Shown here: positions 8,824-18,318 of the stretch, piece after piece | How positions within the stretch are numbered: the stretch's first letter is position 1 | Layout of the letters: the number at the start of each line of letters is the position of its first letter | Source: Endobugula sp047636495 | GTDB lineage: Bacteria > Pseudomonadota > Gammaproteobacteria > Pseudomonadales > Cellvibrionaceae | NCBI GenBank assembly: GCA_047636495.1 | Contig: JBLILH010000001.1 | Coordinates: forward strand, 1 to 64,000 | DNA length: 64,000 nt | Reading direction: 5' to 3' | Notes under the pieces: model-generated | What the model was told of the DNA's origin: nothing | Seen by the model: only the letters and a program-made list of their open reading frames with translations | The model's database searches: none | Program-made: the position numbers and the translations under genes

Positions 8824-9978
8824 ATGTCTGAATATTCAGTGTTTACATCGGAATCAGTTTCCGAAGGTCATCCCGATAAAATGGCGGATCAGATTTCAGA
8901 TGCCATTGTTGACGCAATGTTAAGAGATGATCCAAACTCACGTATTGCCGTCGAAACCTTAGTGAAAACTGGTATGGTGGTGTTAGCGGGTGAAGTGCGC
9001 ACATCAACTTACGTTGATCTAGAAGATGTCGTTCGTAATGTGATATTGGGCATTGGTTACAACTCAAGCGATGTAGGTTTTGATGGTGCGTCATGTGCAG
9101 TATTAAACGCAATAGGTAAACAATCTGTCGATATCGCCATGGGCGTTGATGAAGCAGGTGATAAAGATCAGGGTGCGGGTGACCAAGGTTTGATGTTTGG
9201 TTATGCCACAAATGAAACAGATGTGTTAATGCCTGCGCCGATTTATTATGCTCATCGCTTAGTCGAGCGCCAAGCTAAAGTACGTAAGAATAACACCTTA
9301 AGTTGGTTGCGCCCAGATGCAAAAAGCCAAGTGACACTCCGTTACGAGAACGGCAAGCCTGTTGCGATTGACGCGGTTGTATTGTCTACGCAACACGATC
9401 CAAGTATTAGCTTAGATGACTTACGTGAAGCAGTAATGCAAGAAATTGTTAAGCCAGTATTGCCAGAAGAATGGTTGCACAAAGGCACCTTGTTCCACAT
9501 TAACCCTACTGGTAATTTTGTGATCGGTGGCCCGGTTGGCGACTGTGGTCTAACAGGACGTAAAATCATCGTTGATACTTATGGTGGTATGGCGCGTCAT
9601 GGTGGCGGTGCATTTTCGGGTAAAGACCCCTCAAAAGTTGACCGTTCCGCTGCATATGCAGGCCGTTATGTAGCAAAAAATATTGTTGCCGCTGGCTTAG
9701 CCGATCGCTGCGAAATACAAATTTCTTATGCTATTGGTGTTTCAGAACCCACGTCTATTTCCATTAATACCTTTGGTACGGGTAAACTAAGTGAAACGGA
9801 AATTTCCAATTTAGTGCGTGATCACTTTGACCTTCGTGCGGGTGGTTTAGTGGATATGTTGGACCTTAAGCGACCCATATATCAGCCAACAGCGGCCTAC
9901 GGTCACTTTGGTCGCGAAGAAGAAAACTTTACTTGGGAAAAAACCGATAAAGTAGATGCATTAAAAGCTGCACTATAG
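8824..9978 (+). CDS. metK: S-adenosylmethionine synthase
   Basis: Makes SAM from methionine and ATP in the cytosol. The 384 residues equal the family's usual length. Signatures: the N-terminal SESVSEGHPDKMADQISDAI, the ATP hexapeptide GAGDQG at 117-122, and the P-loop-like GGGAFSGKDPSKVDRSAAYA near residue 260. AGAGGAAAA precedes the ATG. It lies between the ArsR-methyltransferase gene and ahcY, so synthesis and recycling of the methyl donor are encoded together. Confidence 0.97.
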   Translation: MSEYSVFTSESVSEGHPDKMADQISDAIVDAMLRDDPNSRIAVETLVKTGMVVLAGEVRTSTYVDLEDVVRNVILGIGYNSSDVGFDGASCAVLNAIGKQSVDIAMGVDEAGDKDQGAGDQGLMFGYATNETDVLMPAPIYYAHRLVERQAKVRKNNTLSWLRPDAKSQVTLRYENGKPVAIDAVVLSTQHDPSISLDDLREAVMQEIVKPVLPEEWLHKGTLFHINPTGNFVIGGPVGDCGLTGRKIIVDTYGGMARHGGGAFSGKDPSKVDRSAAYAGRYVAKNIVAAGLADRCEIQISYAIGVSEPTSISINTFGTGKLSETEISNLVRDHFDLRAGGLVDMLDLKRPIYQPTAAYGHFGREEENFTWEKTDKVDALKAAL

Positions 9979-10081
9979 GTCTAAATGCAGAATTTTTCGT
10001 AAGAACCATTGTAAAAATTAACTAAATAAATTTTTAAGAGAAGCAAAAGAACTCTTTCCATTAACATTAAAGGTATAACTC

Positions 10082-11503
10082 ATGAGTGCAGAATTGAAAA
10101 TTGTTGAAAACTTCACCGATTATAAAGTCGCCGCCACTACACCAGAACAGTTCCGAAAAGATGCTGAATTTGGTCGTAAAGAAATCCAAATTGCGGAAGG
10201 TGAAATGCCAGCGTTAATGGCTTTACGCAAAAAGTATAAAACTGAGCAGCCATTAGCGGGTGCAAAAATTATGGGTTGTATCCATATGACTATTCAAACA
10301 GCGGTGTTAATTGAAACTCTGATTGATCTAGGCGCAGAAGTACGCTGGTCTTCATGTAATATTTTCTCTACCCAAGATCACGCGGCTGCCGCAATAGCCG
10401 CTGCAGGTATCCCGGTATTCGCTTGGAAAGGTGAGACCGAAGAAGAGTTTTTATGGTGTATTGAACAAACTATTAAGTCAGAAATTGATGGTGACCAAGT
10501 ATGGGACGCTAATATTATTCTTGACGATGGTGGTGACTTAACTGAAATGTGCCACAGTAAATACCCCGCTATGCTCGATACCATTCATGGTATTTCTGAA
10601 GAAACAACGACAGGTGTACATCGCCTAGTAGAGATGCTAGCAAAAGGCGAATTAAAAGTGCCTGCAATTAATGTTAATGATGCGGTGACTAAAGCGAAAA
10701 ATGATAACAAGTATGGTTGTCGACATAGTTTAAGCGATGCTATTAAGCGTGGTACCGATCACTTACTAATGGGTAAAAAAGCTTTGGTAGTCGGTTACGG
10801 TGATGTCGGTAAAGGTTCGGCTGCATCGTTAAACCAAGAAGGCATGATTGTAAAAATCACCGAAATAGATCCTATTTGTGCGATGCAAGCATGCATGGAT
10901 GGATTCGAAGTGGTATCACCTTATACCGATGGTGTGAACTTAGAAAATGCAGAGTGTATTAATGCTGATCTACTCGGTAAAACAGACTTAATTGTTACTA
11001 CTACTGGTAATGCGAATGTATGCGATAAATACATGCTGGCCGCACTAAAACCTGGTGCCGTGGTATGTAATATAGGCCATTTTGATAACGAAATAGATAC
11101 CGCCTTTATGCGTGAAAACTGGCAGTGGGATGAAATTAAAGCGCAAGTACATAAAATTAACCGTAGTGATGTAGAAGGCGACCATTTAATTCTATTATCA
11201 GAAGGTCGCTTAGTGAATCTGGGTAATGCAACGGGCCACCCATCGCGTATTATGGATGGTTCTTTCGCTAATCAAGTGTTGGCCCAAATGTATTTGTATA
11301 AAGCAAAGTTTGCTGATCTTCCAGCAGAAGAAAAAACGAGTAACTTATACTTAAAAGTACTGCCGAAAAAGTTAGACGAAGAAGTAGCGGCAGACATGGT
11401 GGCTGGTTTTGGTGGTGTGCTTACCCAGTTAACTGAGTATCAGGCAGATTATATTAAGGTCGCTGTAGAAGGCCCGTTTAAGCCTGAAACATATAAGTAC
11501 TAA
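10082..11503 (+). CDS. ahcY: Adenosylhomocysteinase
   Basis: Hydrolyses S-adenosylhomocysteine to adenosine and homocysteine, relieving product inhibition of methyltransferases. The 473-residue length is the longer bacterial/plant type, which carries an insert of about 40 residues compared with the animal enzyme. NAD+ is bound by VVGYGDVGKGSAAS near residue 240, and the C terminus PFKPETYKY is the conserved tail that reaches the partner subunit. Start ATG 10082. The 103-base gap from metK shows no SAH-riboswitch-like structure; control is probably through the upstream regulator. Confidence 0.97.
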   Translation: MSAELKIVENFTDYKVAATTPEQFRKDAEFGRKEIQIAEGEMPALMALRKKYKTEQPLAGAKIMGCIHMTIQTAVLIETLIDLGAEVRWSSCNIFSTQDHAAAAIAAAGIPVFAWKGETEEEFLWCIEQTIKSEIDGDQVWDANIILDDGGDLTEMCHSKYPAMLDTIHGISEETTTGVHRLVEMLAKGELKVPAINVNDAVTKAKNDNKYGCRHSLSDAIKRGTDHLLMGKKALVVGYGDVGKGSAASLNQEGMIVKITEIDPICAMQACMDGFEVVSPYTDGVNLENAECINADLLGKTDLIVTTTGNANVCDKYMLAALKPGAVVCNIGHFDNEIDTAFMRENWQWDEIKAQVHKINRSDVEGDHLILLSEGRLVNLGNATGHPSRIMDGSFANQVLAQMYLYKAKFADLPAEEKTSNLYLKVLPKKLDEEVAADMVAGFGGVLTQLTEYQADYIKVAVEGPFKPETYKY

Positions 11504-11514
11504 GAATATTATTT

Positions 11515-11750
11515 CACTGCTGTCCCGTTAACATCATGAAAATTGCCGATAAGCCATGCTGACGACGGCCAAACAGTTCCGGATTGAGCCCGGCATGACG
11601 AATACGATGAGCAAGAGATATGACAATCAAAGCAAGACCTTGTCATTCCGGAAAGCGTTTTTTGCTTATCCGGAATCCAGTGATGTCAGACGCTGTTCGG
11701 ATACCGGGTCAAACCCGGCATGACGATATTAAGCTAACGGGGCAGCAGTG
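11515..11750. mobile_element. MITE-like element, family 1, copy a (236 bp)
   Basis: It starts CACTGCTGTCCCGTTAAC and ends with the inverse of CACTGCTGCCCCGTTAGC (16 of 18 matched). Inside are two REP-like hairpin units of the type GCCGGGTTTGACCCGG with flanking TCATGCC, and a block around 11645-11685 (GGAAAGCG, TTTTTTGCTTATCCGGAATC) that recurs in other copies. No coding capacity. No clear target duplication is left at this copy. It fills most of the gap between ahcY and metF. Confidence 0.8.
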
Positions 11751-11832
11751 AAGTATTAATGATAATTTTTTTATGATCCATTGGTGAGTATGGCAGTGTG
11801 CTATGCCCAACATTAAAGGTTGCAAATAACCA

Positions 11833-12681
11833 ATGATAGACAATAATTTTCGTCTCAGTTTTGAATTTTTCCCTCCTAAAACCGATGCGGGTAAAGAAAA
11901 GTTAATACATACACGTAACGCTTTTGGTGAATTTTCACCCGAGTTTTATTCGATGACGTATGGTGCGGGTGGTTCGACCCGAACAAACACTAAAGATTTA
12001 GTGAAAAAGTTTCAGCAAGAAGGCTTTTCTAGTGCGCCTCATTTGTCGTTTGGTGGAGATGGAGAAGAGGAGATTAAAGCGCTATTGGAAGAATATAAAA
12101 CAGCCGGTGTTGATCGTATCGTTGCGTTGCGTGGTGATATCCCGTCAGGTTTGGGAGGTGCATCTCAAATGGTGTACGCTAACCAACTAGTCGCATTTAT
12201 TCGTGAAAATTTTGGTAAACACTTCCACTTAGAAGTAGCTGCTTATCCAGAAATTCATCCAGAGTCGACTAACTACAATACGGATATTCAGTATTTGAAA
12301 GGTAAGTTTGACGCGGGTGCAAACAGTGCAATTACGCAATATTTTTTCAATTTAGATGCCTATTTCTTTTTTGTTGATCAATGTCAAAAAGTGGGTATTC
12401 ATCAGCCGATTTACCCAGGTATTATGCCAATCATCAATATTCAAAACTTGATTCGCTTTAGTAAAGCTTGTGGAGCAGAAATTCCTCGCTGGCTACGCAA
12501 AGCGGTTGAAGCTTATGGTGATGACCAAGAAAGTATGCAAGCTTTTGCTTCTGATATGGTAACAGAGCTTTGCGAAGGGCTTATTGAAAGCGGAGCACCA
12601 GGCTTACATTTTTATACAATGAACCAAGTTGAACCGGTTAAAACTATTATCAAAAACTTAAAGCTGGCCACTAGTTGCTAG
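11833..12681 (+). CDS. metF: 5,10-methylenetetrahydrofolate reductase
   Basis: FAD-dependent reduction of methylene-THF to methyl-THF, supplying the methyl group for homocysteine remethylation. The 282 residues fit the bacterial short form. The N terminus LSFEFFPPKT carries the catalytic Glu (E11); YSMTYGAGGSTRTNT and RIVALRGDIPSG are conserved folate/flavin blocks; YPGIMPI follows. With metK and ahcY it completes most of the activated methyl cycle; no methionine synthase lies in the window. Confidence 0.96.
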   Translation: MIDNNFRLSFEFFPPKTDAGKEKLIHTRNAFGEFSPEFYSMTYGAGGSTRTNTKDLVKKFQQEGFSSAPHLSFGGDGEEEIKALLEEYKTAGVDRIVALRGDIPSGLGGASQMVYANQLVAFIRENFGKHFHLEVAAYPEIHPESTNYNTDIQYLKGKFDAGANSAITQYFFNLDAYFFFVDQCQKVGIHQPIYPGIMPIINIQNLIRFSKACGAEIPRWLRKAVEAYGDDQESMQAFASDMVTELCEGLIESGAPGLHFYTMNQVEPVKTIIKNLKLATSC

Positions 12682-12836
12682 TAACCAGTCATTAATAATC
12701 AGACGGCCTATGTCTCTGGGTTGTTGATTTAGCCATTTCAGAGTGCAGTAGATTTTCACTGGTTTTCTCATCTTTCGTCCAGATTTCCACCCCAGAGACC
12801 TCTTCTCTTGAGATGGGTTTGCTGTAAACTATACCA

Positions 12837-13592
12837 ATGCATATCCCTAGAATATATATTCCTCAAGCATTCAGTGAGCATACCTCGCTAGAGTTAGACA
12901 AGGCAGCCATGCACCATCTTGTGACGGTGATGAGGATGAAAGTCGGACACCAGTTCATGGTCTTTAATGGTCGGCCAGTTGACGGTGTATACGGTGAATT
13001 TGTAGCGACATTAAGCCATGTAGATAAAAAGAAAGCTCAAGTTGAGGTCGGCAAATTTTCGCTAGCCCGTACAGAGCCATCTCTCCGTATACATCTGGGT
13101 GCATGTGTTATAAAAAATGATCGTATGGACTGGCTGTTACAAAAAGCAACGGAGCTTGGCGTGACAGAGATAACCCCACTATTTAGTCAAAATACCGATG
13201 TGAAAATACCCGCAGAACGTATCGAGAAAAAAGTCGAGCATTGGCAGAAAATAGTCGTTAATGCATGTCAGCAATCTGGGCGAGTTACGATTCCAGTTAT
13301 TCATGCACCTCAAGTGCTCGATACCTGGTTGCCGTTATTGAGTGAAAGACACTGTAAGCTGATACTGCATCCTTATGTGCCACCCTATAGTTTCGACGCT
13401 CTCTCTGCATCAAAAAAACCAAGTAAATTGGCCTTGCTCGTAGGCCCAGAGGGTGGTTTGAGCGAGCAAGAAGTCAGTTTGGCAATAGCTAACCAATTTT
13501 CAGGGATGAGGCTTGGCCCCCGTATATTAAGGGCAGAAACAGCACCATTGGTGGCTATGTCTATATTAATGCACCAACTTGGTGATTGTTAG
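12837..13592 (+). CDS. rsmE: 16S rRNA m3U1498 methyltransferase
   Basis: SPOUT-class methyltransferase that modifies U1498 of 16S rRNA. An N-terminal PUA-like part (residues 1-75, beginning MHIPRIYIPQ) precedes the SPOUT domain. The trefoil-knot SAM site shows as LALLVGPEGGLSEQEV and RLGPRILRAETAPLVAMSIL near the C terminus; KNDRMDWLLQKATELGV is the usual mid-protein block. The 251 residues are close to the family's usual 240-250. It ends the methyl-cycle cluster. Confidence 0.95.
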   Translation: MHIPRIYIPQAFSEHTSLELDKAAMHHLVTVMRMKVGHQFMVFNGRPVDGVYGEFVATLSHVDKKKAQVEVGKFSLARTEPSLRIHLGACVIKNDRMDWLLQKATELGVTEITPLFSQNTDVKIPAERIEKKVEHWQKIVVNACQQSGRVTIPVIHAPQVLDTWLPLLSERHCKLILHPYVPPYSFDALSASKKPSKLALLVGPEGGLSEQEVSLAIANQFSGMRLGPRILRAETAPLVAMSILMHQLGDC

Positions 13593-13787
13593 TCGCGAAG
13601 CTTGTATTATGGCAGCTTAATTGTATTCTTCTTTGTCATAAAAACCCCTTTTTTTCCATGGTATAATAGCCGTCTGGCATATTAGCCAAGTTTAACTACA
13701 CTAATTAGATAAAAAGTAATTTAAAACACAGATTTTACGTATGTCGTTTTAGATGATTTTTGTACACTAATATTCGACTAGGTGCGC

Positions 13788-15095
13788 ATGGCCATTAGAA
13801 AATCAGCATTGATGAAAAGGTTGGTCGTCACTATTTTCTCACTTTACTTTGTGATTGCTGTCGTCGTTTCGGTTATACATATTCTTTTCGAGTATAAAAA
13901 CATCCGTGGGCAGATCGAGCTGGACTTAAAATCAATACACATCAGTTCTTCTAGCTCGTTGTCTGCTGCTATTTGGAATTTCAATTCAGAGCAAGTTGAA
14001 AGTTTGATTGATGGCTTGTTGACGTTACAGTTCGTTTCTGGAGCAGAGATTTATAACAATTCTGACGGCTTTAATATCACTAAGGGTGATCTCTATTCCA
14101 GTTCTTATATTACCTATGCAGGACCTATAATTTACAGCGATGGGAATAAAGAGCACGCGATGGGAGCGCTTAAGCTTAATGCTAATCAAAGTATTGTATT
14201 TGATAGGATAAAAGTTAACGTCATTTTCATCATAGCAAATGCATTTCTTAAAACATTTTTTCTTTCTATTATTATATTTATTGTGGGTTATCGTCTAATT
14301 GGTCGACCGCTTGACCTGCTAGCGACCTCGGTTAATCGCTTGGATTTTGAGAATGTAGAGCAAATAAAACAGAGCAAAATTAAAACAGATGAACACTGCT
14401 TTAAAAATAAGGATGAATTGACGTACCTTATTTTTGCTTACAACAAAACGCTAGATAAATTAATGAGTAGAACCTCACAACGCGATGTGGCTAGAAAAGA
14501 ACTCGAAGATAAAAATCTATCGCTGAAAGGCTTAGTAAACCAGAAAACATTAGCATTGCAGGATAAAGTAGACGAACTCAATTCTATGAATGAAAAACTA
14601 TCTATCTTGGCAAGCACTGACCCGTTAACAGGGCTGCTTAATAGGCGATGTTTTTTTGAAAGGGCAGATGAAGAACTAAGCCGCTTAAAAAGAAACAACA
14701 AGCAAGCGGCTGTGGTTATCGTAGATATTGATTTTTTCAAATCAGTCAATGACCAATACGGTCACCCAGCGGGTGATGCAGTATTGACCGTCATCTCAAA
14801 AATTCTAAAAAATAGTGTTAGACAGCACGATCTAGTGTCTCGTTTTGGTGGAGAAGAATTTGCCATCTTCCTTGCTGATGTAGATATAGACAAAGCGATT
14901 ATATTGGCAGAGCGAATGCGAACAAATATTGCGGAACAAAAAGTGATTTACAAAGGAGAGATAATTAAAACAACGGCATCATTCGGTTTGTCGATGCTAG
15001 CACCAGAATCCAAAGATATAAATTCTGTCATCAATGAAGCCGATAGGCTACTCTATGAAGCCAAAGAGTCGGGTCGTAATATGCTAAAGTACTAA
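13788..15095 (+). CDS. Membrane-anchored GGDEF diguanylate cyclase
   Basis: An N-terminal membrane segment (LVVTIFSLYFVIAVVVSVI), a periplasmic sensor region of about 100 residues, a second membrane segment near residue 150 (NAFLKTFFLSIIIFIVGYR), a HAMP-like/coiled-coil linker and a C-terminal GGDEF domain. The active site is GGEEF near residue 354, with DIDFFKSVNDQYGHPAGD before it. RQHD five residues upstream of GGEEF is an intact inhibitory I-site, so product feedback is expected. It should make cyclic di-GMP in response to a periplasmic signal. ATG 13788 is preferred to GTG 13782. No neighbour suggests the signal. Confidence 0.92.
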   Translation: MAIRKSALMKRLVVTIFSLYFVIAVVVSVIHILFEYKNIRGQIELDLKSIHISSSSSLSAAIWNFNSEQVESLIDGLLTLQFVSGAEIYNNSDGFNITKGDLYSSSYITYAGPIIYSDGNKEHAMGALKLNANQSIVFDRIKVNVIFIIANAFLKTFFLSIIIFIVGYRLIGRPLDLLATSVNRLDFENVEQIKQSKIKTDEHCFKNKDELTYLIFAYNKTLDKLMSRTSQRDVARKELEDKNLSLKGLVNQKTLALQDKVDELNSMNEKLSILASTDPLTGLLNRRCFFERADEELSRLKRNNKQAAVVIVDIDFFKSVNDQYGHPAGDAVLTVISKILKNSVRQHDLVSRFGGEEFAIFLADVDIDKAIILAERMRTNIAEQKVIYKGEIIKTTASFGLSMLAPESKDINSVINEADRLLYEAKESGRNMLKY

Positions 15096-15160
15096 TGGCT
15101 AATTAATTATGAAATTTACTTCTACTGACATAATAATTTGACTACACCTAGAGATTATAT

Positions 15161-15824
15161 TCAGGCTAACATGTAAACTTTATTATTTGGTTCAACAAGA
15201 AGGTTGTTATGTGTAGGAGACATCATGCTATATCATGTTTTCGTTGTGCCATCATTAGCAGGCATACCAATAGCGCCTGAATAGTGCTGCGTTTTATTAC
15301 CTATTCTTCGGGTAAATGATATTCCCGAGTGCCCGCTAATAATCATGTCGGATTTTGCGAGGGAAAACTCTACTGAAAAATTTTTTTTGTGTAGATTCAA
15401 ATATAAACTGATTAATAGATGATACGCTATCGTGCAACGCTAGAGCTGACACCTTGTTCATAGTGAATTTTATATGACGTGGTAGTTTAGAAAACCATTG
15501 TCGATGTTCCGATGACAGTTTTTTATTCGCCAATGTAAACCATTGGTCAGACAAAACATCGCATTGGCTTCCGTTATCGAAACCGCAGCCACAGTCGTCA
15601 GCGTTGTTAGCTAACGACTCTTCACAATTGCCAAGTAAGCAATTACACCCCATTCACGGTTGAAGTTCACGGTTTCTGCGGGCTGACCACAGTAAGCTAC
15701 TATGTCGCCAATACAAATACATTGCTCAGGTGGAATATTTTTTTCTCGGCAATAATGCGTCATGCTTCGGCGGCTTGTAAATTTGAATAAATACCGCCGA
15801 AAATCAATACTGGATCGTTCTCGG
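15161..15824 (-). pseudogene. Metallophosphoesterase family gene, multiply frameshifted
   Basis: Minus-strand frames in order give VLIFGGIYSNLQAAEA, PPEQCICIGDIVAYCGQPAE, GNCEESLANNADDCGCGF with SINQFIFEST, then SDMIISGHSGISFTRRIGNK and MMSPTHNNLLVEPNNKV. Together these are a calcineurin-like phosphoesterase: GD, GNCE and GH metal-binding motifs in order. It needs at least three frame changes, one at a run of eight A (about 15377), and a TGA near 15229 stands where relatives have Trp. One 105-codon frame (15336-15653) stays open but lacks both ends. It begins right at the end of the symporter gene, suggesting the two were an operon. Confidence 0.85.
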
Positions 15825-15826
15825 TC

Positions 15827-17191
15827 TTAGGTATTCTTCTTTTTACCTAAGTAAAAACTGATGCAGCCAATGACTAAAATACTGACACAAATTATTAATA
15901 ATTTAGAGTATTTGTGTTCATAACCAAACCATGAGGTGAGTAGATTGGTGTAGCCAGAACTTTCCAATAAATAGAGTGCGCCACCCAATACTGCACTAAT
16001 AAAGCTGACGATTAACGCCCACGTATGAGTGTGTTGATTACCCCAAATATTAAAAAATATGACAGGTGCCAAAAACATAGATACTGTGCCGCTAACAGCA
16101 ACGGCGGCATACAAGTCCTTACTGCCAGTAAGCAAAAATAACCCTCCGCCGATTAAAAATGCCAGCATAACCCAGCGGCCACTAGCCAGGGTTGGCTTCA
16201 TAATATTCATGTCCACAGCAACTAATTTAGCAGCGCTAGAAAAAGTAGAGTCGAGTGTAGAGACCGCAGAGACAATTAAAGCGACATTAAAAATAATCAT
16301 ACACGGGACGCCAAAAAGACGAGTCAGTGTACTAATTAAATCCTCCCCGCTCACTTTTACCACTCCAGCAAAAACACCTAGTAGTGCGAACACTAAAATA
16401 CAAATAATGGAGATGATGGCGGCATACCGAAATGATTTTTTTGTGGTGTATCGATCCGCTAAAAACCCACGGTCCATCATGACGGGATCATGTAATGGAT
16501 AGCTCCATACCTGTAAAAAGGCAACAGCTAATAATACCCAGCCGGGACTTGTTATGTCTGGCGAAGAAAAAACAACCTGAGATAGAGAAAAGTCACTATG
16601 AAATAACATAATGCCGAATAACATGGCGAGCGCGAGAATAATTAAAGTTGCTTGAAATACATCGGTGCGTAGTGATGCGAGTAAGCCGCCAGAAAGCGAA
16701 TAGGCGAATGTGACCATAGCCACCACGACCATAGTGACAGTGTATTGCCAAGAACCCACAGCACCAAAAATAATACCAATAACGAGTAAGTTAGAAAATA
16801 CTTCGCTCAACAAACGAAGAATAATAACGACGTTATAACAGTGCTCGCCAATTGCGCCAAATTGCTCACGCATAAAGGTTTGAATATTCTGCTTATTATG
16901 TTTAAAGCGAAGGTGGTCAATAATAGCTCCACCCGTTAAGAAGCTAATGTAATAAGCTGCATAAGCCAACGCGCCAGCAATACCATAGTAGTAACCCAAT
17001 ATAGCTGCTGTCATTAACGAACGTGCAAAAATCCACGTAGTGACTTGTGATAACACCAGCGTCCATAGGTTAGGGCCTACACCTGTTGCAGATAAGCCTT
17101 TAAAAAAACCATCTGCCGTTTGAACGCGTGGCGCTAATAAAAAGGAAACCAAGGTGATGCCTAGCAAAACAGTGATAAGTAAGTACAGCAT
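15827..17191 (-). CDS. Sodium:solute symporter (SSS family)
   Basis: A 454-residue membrane protein with about 13 hydrophobic segments and features of the SSS/SLC5 family, including LTGGAIIDHLRFKHNKQNIQ in the second-helix region, DVFQATLIILALAMLFG, and VSTLDSTFSSAAKLVAVDM, which resembles the sodium-site helix (Ser/Thr-rich, with D). It should use the sodium gradient to import an organic solute; which one is not readable. It is followed by the metallophosphoesterase pseudogene on the same strand and diverges from the flavin reductase-like gene. Confidence 0.88.
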   Translation of the reverse strand: MLYLLITVLLGITLVSFLLAPRVQTADGFFKGLSATGVGPNLWTLVLSQVTTWIFARSLMTAAILGYYYGIAGALAYAAYYISFLTGGAIIDHLRFKHNKQNIQTFMREQFGAIGEHCYNVVIILRLLSEVFSNLLVIGIIFGAVGSWQYTVTMVVVAMVTFAYSLSGGLLASLRTDVFQATLIILALAMLFGIMLFHSDFSLSQVVFSSPDITSPGWVLLAVAFLQVWSYPLHDPVMMDRGFLADRYTTKKSFRYAAIISIICILVFALLGVFAGVVKVSGEDLISTLTRLFGVPCMIIFNVALIVSAVSTLDSTFSSAAKLVAVDMNIMKPTLASGRWVMLAFLIGGGLFLLTGSKDLYAAVAVSGTVSMFLAPVIFFNIWGNQHTHTWALIVSFISAVLGGALYLLESSGYTNLLTSWFGYEHKYSKLLIICVSILVIGCISFYLGKKKNT

Positions 17192-17545
17192 GGTCTTCCT
17201 ATTGGGTGGTAGTAGTTGACACGCGCTTCTTAAATAGTCATCAGAGCACTGTGCAAAAAAGTTTTGATATTACTGTTGTTATACAACAATAGATTCTATT
17301 CAGTTTAGATGGTTCATAAGGTAAAAATTCATTTTACCTGTGGTTCCCAAATCGAGGTAGGGGTGACAACGCTTCCCTTTATTAGGTGCAGCGTTTTTTA
17401 TGTTTATCAATTCAATGAATTAGAGTGCTGCTATCAAATGAGTAGAAAGGTATGATGTGCTGACTATTGTGCTTAACCCATGAAGTCAATGTTATCCAGT
17501 AAACCCCGTTAAGTACAGCGCCATGAAAAGAGGTGGTAAACGCTA
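17192..17545. promoter_or_regulatory. Divergent intergenic region of symporter and flavin reductase-like gene
   Basis: About 350 bases with no gene. Both flanking genes start here, so promoters in both directions are expected. An interrupted inverted repeat (TTGTTATACAACAA, near 17277) is the only candidate regulator site I see, and it is weak. Confidence 0.4.
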
Positions 17546-18175
17546 ATGATTATCGATTTTACACAACAGCAACCGTCTAACCGCTACCATATTATGACGC
17601 AAACTATCATTCCTCGTCCGATTGCATGGGTGTTATCGGAAAATAGTGCGAAATCAATTATAAGTGAAGGTCAGCGATATAATCTTGCGCCATTTTCGTT
17701 CTTCAATGCAGTATGCTCCGACCCGCCGATTCTTATGTTATCGATAGGGAAAAAATCAGATAATTCGCCAAAAGATACCCGTGAAAACTTGCTCAGTGGG
17801 CGTGATTTCGTCATACATATTGCCAATGTGTTGAAAGTCGATGCACTGAGTCAGAGCTCGGCAGAGTCCGCTTATGGTGAATCTGAAGTCTCTGCAAGCC
17901 AGTTAGCGTTAGTGGACTTTCCTAATAGCCCGGTACCTCGGTTACAAAGCTGTTCAGTGGCATATCATTGTAAACTCTATGACTCGCATACACTGGGCCC
18001 TAATCAGCAAGCCATTATCTATGCGGAGATTTGTCATTTGTACATAGATGACATCATCGTCCAAGAGAAAAATAACCGCTTTATAATTGATGCACAAGCA
18101 ATAAATCCATTGGTGCGCTTAGGCGCGAATCAATATGCATCGATGGGCGAGCCGTTTTCACTTAAGAGGCCGTGA
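17546..18175 (+). CDS. Flavin reductase-like FMN-binding protein
   Basis: A 209-residue split-barrel protein of the flavin reductase-like (DIM6/NTAB) family. IIPRPIAWVLSEN and YNLAPFSFFNAVCSDPPILM are the FMN-binding strands typical of these proteins; KDTRENLLSGRDFVIHI follows. AGAGGTGG lies a suitable distance before the ATG. Relatives reduce or bind FMN and often partner with oxygenases, but no oxygenase is adjacent. It converges on the MocR gene across a strong hairpin. Confidence 0.88.
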   Translation: MIIDFTQQQPSNRYHIMTQTIIPRPIAWVLSENSAKSIISEGQRYNLAPFSFFNAVCSDPPILMLSIGKKSDNSPKDTRENLLSGRDFVIHIANVLKVDALSQSSAESAYGESEVSASQLALVDFPNSPVPRLQSCSVAYHCKLYDSHTLGPNQQAIIYAEICHLYIDDIIVQEKNNRFIIDAQAINPLVRLGANQYASMGEPFSLKRP

Positions 18176-18285
18176 GGAATATTGGCAGATATCGCTGTAT
18201 AGTGATGTGAAGGTCTAATCTTGAGCGGGAGGTCTATTTGGTAGCTAACGCATATATAAAGAAATTTTGCCTATGGATCACTGAA

Positions 18286-18318
18286 AGGCACTATGGCTGG
18301 TAATCAGCCATAGTGCCT
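18286..18318. terminator. Bidirectional terminator hairpin
   Basis: Perfect 14-bp arms (18286-18299, AGGCACTATGGCTG, and 18305-18318) with a 5-base loop lie between two convergent genes and overlap the stop of the minus-strand one. On the minus strand it is followed by a short T-run. Confidence 0.8.

Noticed and set aside
9979..10081. Possible SAH riboswitch before ahcY
   Set aside because: The leader is short and AT-rich and lacks the conserved G/C-rich pseudoknot elements.
16059..16502. 147-codon plus-strand frame
   Set aside because: Lies wholly inside the sodium:solute symporter gene on the other strand; Thr/Lys-rich mirror of membrane codons.
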